Source: CAVTWD01 sp963738325 (GTDB lineage Bacteria; Actinomycetota; Acidimicrobiia; Acidimicrobiales; Ilumatobacteraceae). From it: a stretch of DNA of 64,000 bases. The position numbers and the translations under genes are program-made. The notes below the pieces were generated by a model that did not search any database, had not been told where the DNA came from, and saw only the letters and a list, made by a program, of their open reading frames with translations. Of the stretch, positions 57,963-64,000 are shown piece by piece. The DNA is taken from the NCBI GenBank assembly GCA_963738325.1, contig CAVTWD010000008.1, forward strand, positions 1-64,000, in the 5' to 3' direction. The stretch's first letter is position 1. Each line of letters starts with the position of its first letter.

Positions 57963-57969
57963 ATGTTCC
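57956..57969 (-). promoter_or_regulatory. LexA (SOS) box of dinB
   Basis: CGAACATATGTTCC matches the Bacillus/actinobacterial LexA consensus CGAAC-N4-GTTCG with one mismatch at the end. It overlaps the first possible start codon of the polymerase gene, which places repression right at transcription or translation initiation. Confidence 0.7.
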
Positions 57970-58010
57970 CACGCCGTGCCGCCCCCCGGCGCCGAGGTGT
58001 TCGCGGGAGC

Positions 58011-58058
58011 GAACTTGAACCTGGGGGTGCCGTTCAGGGCTCACTCCGGTTCAAGTTC
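58011..58058 (-). repeat. 48-bp palindromic element, copy 3
   Basis: Arms GAACTTGAACCTG and CCGGTTCAAGTTC around a 22-bp spacer; on the minus strand the spacer starts AGTGAGC. It lies between the divergent starts of dinB and the fructosamine kinase gene, so it is not a 3' terminator of either. Confidence 0.8.
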
Positions 58059-58090
58059 GAAGGGGAAGGGGGGCGCCCTACCGTGGGAGC

Positions 58091-58960
58091 GTGGACGACG
58101 TGGTGCGCAGGGCGCTCGAAGCGGCCCTCGGCGCAGCCATCCGCGGCGCGGTCGGCGTGCGGGGCGGCGACGTCTCGACGGCTTACCGGGTCGAGCTCGA
58201 CGGAGGCCGGGTCGTGTTCGCCAAGACCAAGGCCTCGCCACCGCCCGGGTTCTTCTCCACCGAGGCAGCCGGCCTGTGCTGGTTGCGCGAGCCGGGAGCG
58301 GTCGCCGTCCCGGCCGTGCTGGCGGTGTCCGATGGCGCGCCCGCGACGCCGGCCTTCCTCGCCCTCGAATGGGTCGACGAGGGGAGAGGCCGGCCCTCGG
58401 GAGAGGAAGCCCTCGGAGCGGCGCTGGCCGCGCTGCACGGGGCCGGCGCGCCTGCCTTCGGCCGTGAGGACCGGCGCACCACCGGGAGCCTCGCTCTGCC
58501 GAACGACCCGTGCGCGACGTGGGTCGAGTTCTACGCCACGCGCCGGCTGCTCCCTCTGGCCCGGATCGCCGCCGACCGCAGGGTGCTCCCGGACGCCACC
58601 ATCTCGGCACTCGTCCGAGTGGCCGGACGCCTCGCCGAGGTCGGCGGCCCGCCCGAGCCGCCCGCCCGGCTGCACGGAGATCTGTGGGCGGGCAATCGGT
58701 TGGTGGACCGGAACGGCACCAACTGGCTGATCGATCCCGCCGCCCACGGCGGTCATCGCGAGTTCGACCTCGCCATGATGCGGCTCTTCGGCGGATTCGA
58801 CCAGGCCGCCTTCGCCAGCTACGCCCAGGTCAGCCCACTCGCCGTGGGATGGGAGGGCCGGGTCTCGCTCCATCAGATCGCGCCGCTGGTGGTGCACGCC
58901 ATCAAGTTCGGCGGCGGTTACGTCCAGTCCGCCACCGCCGCCATCCAGCGCTACGCGTGA
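58091..58960 (+). CDS. fructosamine kinase family protein
   Basis: A 289-aa kinase-like protein: FAKTKASPPPGFFSTEAAGL (ATP lysine), LHGDLWAGNRLV near residues 194-205 (catalytic Asp) and IDPAAHGGHREFDLAM (metal Asp, family signature). Full length for bacterial FN3K-like proteins. It would phosphorylate fructosamines or ribulosamines formed by glycation and so start deglycation. GTG start. Confidence 0.85.
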   Translation: MDDVVRRALEAALGAAIRGAVGVRGGDVSTAYRVELDGGRVVFAKTKASPPPGFFSTEAAGLCWLREPGAVAVPAVLAVSDGAPATPAFLALEWVDEGRGRPSGEEALGAALAALHGAGAPAFGREDRRTTGSLALPNDPCATWVEFYATRRLLPLARIAADRRVLPDATISALVRVAGRLAEVGGPPEPPARLHGDLWAGNRLVDRNGTNWLIDPAAHGGHREFDLAMMRLFGGFDQAAFASYAQVSPLAVGWEGRVSLHQIAPLVVHAIKFGGGYVQSATAAIQRYA

Positions 58961-58980
58961 TCGGCACAGCAGGCTGCCGT

Positions 58981-59889
58981 TCACCCCCCGCAGGTCTCGA
59001 GCAGCACACGGACGAACGCCGCGGTGGATGCGGCCGTATCGCCCACCCGCCACGCCACGCGGAACTCGTCGTACAGCGCCACCGGCTCCAGCGGCCGCAC
59101 GACGACGTCGCGGCGGCCCCGCTCGCGCTCGGCCTGCCAGGAGTTGAGCCAACCGATGCCGGTACCGACCGCCACCATGTCGAGCATCCGCTCGACCTGG
59201 GTGGCGGCATGCGTGATCCAGCGCGGCCGGGCCCCCATGGCCTCGGAGTAGGCCTCGATCTCGTCGTGGGCCGTCGGCGCCTCCCCCCGATCGACCACGA
59301 GCACGGGCTGGCCGTCGAGATCCCGGGCGTGCACGACGGTCTGGGCCGCGAGGGGATGGGCGGGCGGGAGAGCGACATGGTCGACGGGCACGCGCGCGAG
59401 CGGCACGGAGGCGACCCGGTCGGGATCGAGCACCGGGCCACGGACGACACCGACGGCGAGGCGCCCGCTGCGGAGGCCGTCGAGGATGTGCAGGGAGGTC
59501 AACGCCTCGGGTCTCACCGCGGCCTGCGGCTGTTCCTGGAGGAAGGCATGAGTGGCGCGAAGCACGCCGCCCTCGCTGCCGTGGCAGTGGCCGATGGCGA
59601 TCGTCGGCGGCCCATCCGAGGCGAGCTCGGTGGCCACCGCGTCGAAGCGGTCGACCGAGCGGAGGACATCTCGCGCCTCGACGAGCAACCGCTCGCCGGC
59701 CGGGGTGAGCACGACGCGGCGGCTCGTGCGCTCGAACAGCCGGATGCCGAGCTCTTGCTCCAGCTCCCGGATGCGCTGTGACAGCGGAGGCGGCGACATG
59801 TGGAGGCGAGCGGCCGCCCGGCCGAAGTGGCGCTCCTCGGCCACGGCGACGAAATAGCGCAAGCGGCGCAGGTCGACGGCCCGAACCAC
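58981..59889 (-). CDS. LysR-family transcriptional regulator
   Basis: A 302-aa regulator. The N-terminal HTH is VAEERHFGRAAARLHMSPPP and LSQRIRELEQELGIRLFER; the substrate-binding domain follows from ~residue 92 (PPTIAIGHCHGSEGG). It is divergent from the luciferase-like monooxygenase operon, the standard LysR layout, so it probably controls that operon and itself. Confidence 0.9.
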   Translation of the reverse strand: MVRAVDLRRLRYFVAVAEERHFGRAAARLHMSPPPLSQRIRELEQELGIRLFERTSRRVVLTPAGERLLVEARDVLRSVDRFDAVATELASDGPPTIAIGHCHGSEGGVLRATHAFLQEQPQAAVRPEALTSLHILDGLRSGRLAVGVVRGPVLDPDRVASVPLARVPVDHVALPPAHPLAAQTVVHARDLDGQPVLVVDRGEAPTAHDEIEAYSEAMGARPRWITHAATQVERMLDMVAVGTGIGWLNSWQAERERGRRDVVVRPLEPVALYDEFRVAWRVGDTAASTAAFVRVLLETCGG

Positions 59890-59909
59890 ACCGGAAGATT
59901 ATCGATGCG

Positions 59910-59924
59910 GACATGATCCATGTC
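59910..59924. promoter_or_regulatory. palindrome in the LysR/monooxygenase intergenic region
   Basis: GACATG-ATC-CATGTC is a perfect inverted repeat 20 bp upstream of the LysR start. It is a candidate binding site for the LysR protein or for a repressor. It contains the outermost ATG of the monooxygenase frame (59920), which argues for a later start. Confidence 0.45.
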
Positions 59925-59970
59925 GGAGATGGTCGTAGACATTTCCGCCCGGCTCGGCCACGGTGGCCCC

Positions 59971-61179
59971 GTGAAGCTGCTGTGGTTCCACCTCATGCCC
60001 TACCCGGAGCTGCCGGAGGACTTCAACCGCAAGCACCGCAGCGTCTGGGTCGACGTCGACCCCGGGCTCTTCGACCCGGGCGTGATGGCCGACTGCTACG
60101 AGCGCTACGTCGAGCAACTCGTCTACACGGAGGAGTGCGGTTTCGACGGCATCTGCGTCAACGAGCACCATGGCAATGGCTACGGCCTCATGCCCTCCCC
60201 CAACGTGATCGGCTCGGTGCTCGGCACCAGGACCACGCGGGTGGCCATCACCGTGCTCGGCAACTCCGTCGCCCTGTACGACCCGCCGGTGCGGGTGGCC
60301 GAGGAGATGGCGATGCTCGACCTGCTCTCGCGGGGCCGGCTCATCAGCGGCTTCCCCGTCGGCACGTCGATGGACACCGCGTACGCCTACAGCGTGAACC
60401 CGGGCATCTTGCGGGAGAAGTACCTCGAAGGCATCGACCTGGTCCTGCAGGCGTGGGCCGCCGCCGCGCCCTTCGCGTTCAATGGCCGCTTCACGCAGAT
60501 GCGCTACGTCAACGCGCTGCCGCGCCCGCTGCAGCGGCCGCGCCCGCCGATCTGGATCCCGGGCGGCGGCTCGGTGGAGACGTGGGACTACTGCTCGCGG
60601 CGTGACTACGTCTACGCCGCGCTCTCGTACTTCGGCCACCTCATGGCGAAGGAGACCGTGGGCGGCTACTGGCGCAAGGTGGAGGAGAACGGCAAGGAGC
60701 CGAACCCGTACCGGTTGGCTTTCCTGCAGTTCATCGGCGTGGCCGACACGGACGCCGAGGCCTACCGCCTGTACCAGGAGCCGGCGGAGTACTTCTTCAA
60801 CCGCTCCCTGCACGTCTACCCGGGCTATGCCGATCCCCCGGGCTACGTCACCGAGGCCTCCGCGCGCGCTCGTTACAAGTCGCAGATGCGAACCCTGGTG
60901 CGATCCAAGCAGGCCAGCCACGACCTGTCCTGGGACGAGATGGTGGAGAAGGGCTACGTCGTCATCGGCAGCCCCGACACCGTGCGGGAGACGCTCGAGG
61001 ACGTGGCCAAGTCCTTCAACTGCGGGCACCTGCTGACCATGCTGCAGTTCGGCAACATGTCCGACGAGCTCACCCGGTACAACACCAAGCTGTTCGGCGA
61101 GAAGGTGGCGCCCGCCCTCCGCGGCCTGTTCCCCGAGGCCGTCGACCACTGGTGGCCGGCCAACGCGGTGGCCGCGTGA
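59971..61179 (+). CDS. luciferase-like (LLM) flavin/F420 monooxygenase
   Basis: A 402-aa TIM-barrel monooxygenase of the bacterial luciferase superfamily: KLLWFHLMPYPELPEDFN, FDGICVNEHHGNGYGLMPSP, VLGNSVALYDPPVRVAEEMA and LDLLSRGRLISGFPVG. The GTG at 59971 fits the family start; an ATG 51 bp upstream lies inside a palindrome. Its TGA overlaps the next ATG (TGATG). It uses reduced flavin or F420 and O2 on an unknown, possibly xenobiotic, substrate. Confidence 0.85.
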   Translation: MKLLWFHLMPYPELPEDFNRKHRSVWVDVDPGLFDPGVMADCYERYVEQLVYTEECGFDGICVNEHHGNGYGLMPSPNVIGSVLGTRTTRVAITVLGNSVALYDPPVRVAEEMAMLDLLSRGRLISGFPVGTSMDTAYAYSVNPGILREKYLEGIDLVLQAWAAAAPFAFNGRFTQMRYVNALPRPLQRPRPPIWIPGGGSVETWDYCSRRDYVYAALSYFGHLMAKETVGGYWRKVEENGKEPNPYRLAFLQFIGVADTDAEAYRLYQEPAEYFFNRSLHVYPGYADPPGYVTEASARARYKSQMRTLVRSKQASHDLSWDEMVEKGYVVIGSPDTVRETLEDVAKSFNCGHLLTMLQFGNMSDELTRYNTKLFGEKVAPALRGLFPEAVDHWWPANAVAA

Positions 61180-61922
61180 TGTCCGAGACGCCGGCCCGCC
61201 GTCCCGAGCCTTCCGACCGCCACCTCGTCTACCTCTTCGGCATCGCGGGGTACCCCGCCACGTCGCCCGCGCTCGACGCGGTGGCCGCGGCGGGATGGGA
61301 CGTGGTGGTGCCGACCCTGCCGGGCTTCGACGGGCGGAGCGGGTTTCGCGCCCCTGACGACTACCTCGGATGGCTCACCGTCGTCTGGGACGCGCTCGAT
61401 GCGACTGGGGCGCTCCCCTGTCCGATCATCGGGGCGTCGACCGGCGGGATGCTGGCCGCCGATGTCGCCGTCCTCCGACCCGAGGCGGTGACGGCCCTCG
61501 CGCTGCTTGCTCCGTTCGGCATCTGCGATGCCGCCCATCCAGGCCTCGACCTGTACGCCGTGCCCGGGCCGGAGCGCATGTCCCATCTCTTCGCCAAGGG
61601 CGTGCCCGACGCCTTCGCCAACCGCTTCGCGGAGCTCGGCCCCGACGAGGGACCGGTGGCGCGCTACCTCTGCGACGTGGCCGCGGCCAGCCTCGTCTGG
61701 CCCCTCGGTGACCGCGGCCACGCCGCCCGCCTCCACCGCGTCACCTGCCCCCGCCTCGCCCTCTGGGGCGAGCAGGACGAGCTGCTGCCGGTGACGACGT
61801 CGTCGGTATGGGCCGCGAAGGGGGTGCCGGTCGAGGTGGTGCCCGGCGGGGGACACCTGCTCGAATGGGATGCGCCCGAGGCGGTCGGGGCCCGCCTCGT
61901 CGAGTTCCTGGCCACCACGTAA
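61179..61922 (+). CDS. alpha/beta hydrolase
   Basis: A 247-aa hydrolase, co-translated with the monooxygenase (TGATG). The elbow is IIGASTGGMLAAD with a Ser nucleophile; the acid is in LALWGEQDELLPV and the histidine in VVPGGGHLLEWD. It probably hydrolyses the product of the monooxygenase (inference from the operon). Confidence 0.85.
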   Translation: MSETPARRPEPSDRHLVYLFGIAGYPATSPALDAVAAAGWDVVVPTLPGFDGRSGFRAPDDYLGWLTVVWDALDATGALPCPIIGASTGGMLAADVAVLRPEAVTALALLAPFGICDAAHPGLDLYAVPGPERMSHLFAKGVPDAFANRFAELGPDEGPVARYLCDVAAASLVWPLGDRGHAARLHRVTCPRLALWGEQDELLPVTTSSVWAAKGVPVEVVPGGGHLLEWDAPEAVGARLVEFLATT

Positions 61923-61925
61923 GGA

Positions 61926-62296
61926 CTGGCGGTCCAAGGCCACACAGCTTCGACCGGCTCACGTTCGACGTCAACGGCACGCCCACGGTCGTCCTGGCCG
62001 CCGGCGACCGCGGCGCCCCACCCCTCGTGTTCCTGCACGGCGCCGGCACCTTCCACGGGTTCGCCTTCGCCGAGCCCTGGACCCGCGCGTTCCGCGTCCT
62101 CATCCCGTTCCATCCGGGCTACGGCGAGTCGGGTGACCTGGAAGGGCTGCGGGAGGTGCACGACCTCGTCCTCCACTACATCGAGCTGTTCGACCAGCTC
62201 GAGCTCACCGCTCACGTCAACCTGGTCGGCTTCTCACTCGGTGGGCTGGTGGCGCGCTTCGCCATCGAGCAGAAGCACCAGGTGGCGCGGCCGTGA
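61926..62296 (+). pseudogene. second alpha/beta hydrolase, truncated
   Basis: Reads FDRLTFDVNGTPTVVLAAGD, PLVFLHGAGTFHGFAFAEPW, YGESGDLEGLREVHDLVLHY and ends just after the elbow VGFSLGGLVARFAIEQKHQ. The catalytic acid and histidine part (~120 aa) is absent and no clear start codon is visible. The stop overlaps the next GTG (GTGA). An in-frame internal deletion is the simplest explanation. Confidence 0.6.
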
Positions 62297-62878
62297 GTGC
62301 CTTCTGCGACCTCGTGGGCTGCCGCTATCCCATCCAGCAGGCCGGCATGGCCCGCGTGACGACGCCAGCTCTCGCCGCCGCAGTCTCCGACGCGGGCGGT
62401 CTCGGGATGCTCGCCTTCGGCCGCCAACCACTGGCGTTGCTGCAAGCTCAGGTCGACGTGGCGCTCGCCCTCACGCCGCAGCCGGTGGGCGCCACCTTCA
62501 TCGTGAAGTTCCTCGATCTGGAGCTCGTCGACCACGTGGCCGCCCGGCTCCCGGTCATCGAGTACTTCTGGGGATGGCCGGACCTGTCGTTGGTACGCGA
62601 GGGCATCGTCACCGGTTGGCAGGTTGGCTCGCTCGACGAGGCGCCGGCAGCGGCCGACGCCGGTTGCCGGTACGTCGTGGCCCAGGGAGTCGAGGCGGGT
62701 GGCCATGTCCGCGGCACGATGGCCCGCGACCAGCTCGTGGCGCAGGTCCGCGACGCGCTCGACGTCGTCGTCGTAGCCGCCGGCGGCATCGCCACCGCAA
62801 CCGACGTTCGCCGCGCCCTCGACCACGGGGTCGACGCCGTACGAGTGGGGACCCGTTTCCTCGCGGCGGCCGAGGGGG
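62293..62878 (+). pseudogene. nitronate monooxygenase, C-terminus lost
   Basis: GTG start overlapping the previous TGA. FCDLVGCRYPIQQAGMARV, AAVSDAGGLGMLAFG, VAQGVEAGGHVRGTM and AAGGIATATDVRRALDHG then VRVGTRFLAAAE match the FMN-dependent nitronate monooxygenase/2-nitropropane dioxygenase family. After ~195 of ~310 aa the frame runs into antisense amidase sequence, so the last third is gone. Confidence 0.7.
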
Positions 62879-63221
62879 ATGAGGCCGGCCGCACGGAACC
62901 GCAAGGCCAACCGACTGTCCGTCCGGGCGCGCCATCCTGCCTCTCGCGCGGCGAGCAGGCCTTCGTGGTGCGCCTCTCCCGCCTCTTGGGCGCCCAGATC
63001 CTTCAAGAGGAACGGCACTCCGCCGAACGGTGCGTCGGGCCGCAGCGGCTGGGTGGCGTCGGCGAGGGCCCGTTCGTACTGACGGTGGATGACGGCGTTC
63101 AGCGCGGGATCAACGGCTTCGATCCGCTCGATGGCTTCCGCCACGAGCTTGCGTGGATGGACCTCGCGCCGGCGAGCTCGGCGAGCGCCGTGGCGTCGTG
63201 GTCGTCGAGGACGCCGGCCAC
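62878..63221 (-). pseudogene. amidase, N-terminal fragment
   Basis: Starts GTG 63221, 2 bp after the SDR stop: VAGVLDDHDATALAELA, then after a shift near 63165 EAIERIEAVDPALNAVIHRQ, PFGGVPFLLKDLGAQ (the amidase-signature lysine) and LALRFRAAGLI. The Ser-Ser-Lys triad region is lost where the sequence meets the nitronate monooxygenase gene tail-to-tail. Confidence 0.65.
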
Positions 63222-63223
63222 CC

Positions 63224-63899
63224 TCAGTTCGGCACGCGGCCGCCGTTGACCAGGATGGTCTGGCCGGAGACGAAGGCCGAGTCGTCGGAGAGCAGATAGC
63301 AGAACGTGCCGAGCAGGTCGGCCGGGCGCATCACCCGGGCCAGAGGGGTGCGGGTCGGGTCGTAGGCGCCGAGCACCTGCGACCCGGGGGTGGGTGTGTA
63401 CCCGGGCACGACGCAATTCACGCGGATGGCCCGCGGACCGAGCTCGTTGGCCAGCGCCCGGGTCATGGCCATCACCGCCCCCTTCGAGGCGACGTAGTGG
63501 ACGAAGCCGTGAGAGCCCGTGACGGCGGTCTCCGACGCGACGTTCACGATGCTGCCGCCTCGGTCACCCATGGCCGCGGCCTCCGCGACCGCGCGCTCGG
63601 AACGAGCCGCGAACGTTCACTGCGAACATCAGGTCCCACTCCTCGAGATCGATCTCGTCGTGGCGCTTCCGCCCGACGAGGAGGGCGGCGCAGTTGACCA
63701 GTCCGTCCACCTCGCCCGCCGCCGCGAACAGGGCGGCGACCTCGTCGGGATCGCTGACGTCGCAGCGGACGTCGGCCCCGGTCAAGCGGTCTCCCGTGAC
63801 GACGCTGGCCCCCCGCGAGCGGAGCTCCGAGGCCAGGGCGGCCCCGATGCCCCGGGCGCCGCCCGTGACGACGACCCGCTTGGCCTCGAGGCCCTTCAC
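63224..63899 (-). CDS. short-chain dehydrogenase/reductase
   Basis: A ~225-aa SDR, GTG start: KRVVVTGGARGIGAALASEL, NCAA near residue 80, then after a frameshift near 63600 GSIVNVASETAVTGSHGFV, the HYVASKGAVMAMTRALANEL active site and SGQTILVNGG. The conserved NxxS-YxxxK arrangement is present. Followed directly by the amidase fragment, so the two were probably one operon. Confidence 0.8.
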
Positions 63900-63948
63900 C
63901 GGCGGGCCTTGCCGGCTGGAGGCGCCGTCGGCCCCACGCCGCCGCACC

Positions 63949-64000
63949 TCACCGCGACCCGTCCACCGATCGGACGACGTCGACCAGCGCGCCGTGGATG
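63949..64000 (-). CDS. C-terminal end of an upstream gene (partial)
   Basis: The minus-strand frame IHGALVDVVRSVDGSR and stop runs in from beyond the window edge. Its spacing (50 bp before the SDR GTG) fits a preceding gene of the same operon. Too short to identify. Confidence 0.3.
   Translation of the reverse strand, partial: IHGALVDVVRSVDGSR

Overview
The window is high-GC and reads as a chromosome segment of an actinomycete-like bacterium. Supporting signs are many GTG starts, frequent ATGA/GTGA/TGATG overlaps between genes, few strong Shine-Dalgarno sites, a Bacillus/actinobacterial-type LexA box, an F420-type PPOX protein and luciferase-like monooxygenases. The class Acidimicrobiia is plausible, but there is no rRNA or marker gene to prove it. 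No complete RNA gene and no CRISPR array is visible.

Left part (1 to about 37.3 kb): an accessory, scarred region. A tRNA-Met 3' half with its terminator lies at 1.2 kb. It is followed by a methyltransferase, two universal stress proteins divergent from a proton-pumping P-type ATPase, a winged-helix/AAA/TPR regulator, a coupled operon (48-aa peptide, SDR, acyl-CoA ligase), a large LuxR regulator and an exported protein with two tiny coupled ORFs. Two diverged copies of a ~150-bp sequence ending in a tRNA-like 3' end (17.7 and 27.1 kb) bracket 9.3 kb. That segment holds a HAD phosphatase, a 2H phosphoesterase remnant, a K+ channel, an arylsulfatase, DUF2252 and relaxase remnants, and a toxin-antitoxin island, so it looks like a decayed integrative element. 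From 27.2 to 37.3 kb come small enzymes (VOC, PPOX, DinB-like), a CMD/alcohol dehydrogenase reading frame, and an operon of RHH regulator, DUF4097 protein, ABC ATPase and ABC permease.

Centre (39.07 to 52.61 kb): the most interesting part. Five very long same-strand genes overlap or nearly touch: a PhoD-like metallophosphatase, a 1,123-aa DUF6603-like beta-rich protein, and three large proteins of about 870, 1,260 and 500 aa. The last three have no assigned function but carry sequence blocks that I recall from uncharacterised proteins of other bacteria. The cluster is bracketed by inverted copies of a 48-bp palindromic element; a third copy lies at 58.0 kb.

Right part (52.6 to 64 kb): ordinary enzymes and regulators. 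These are a cysteine-cluster protein, a PPOX protein, a membrane-anchored hydrolase, a sigma factor with a SnoaL-like domain, DNA polymerase IV under a LexA box, a fructosamine kinase, and a LysR gene divergent from a luciferase-like monooxygenase operon. Several genes end at abrupt junctions (TetR/DsrE head-to-head, nitronate monooxygenase/amidase tail-to-tail).

Many otherwise well-conserved genes carry one to several frameshifts, densest left of 38 kb. I cannot tell real decay from uncorrected long-read indels; spans are given for the whole inferred gene.
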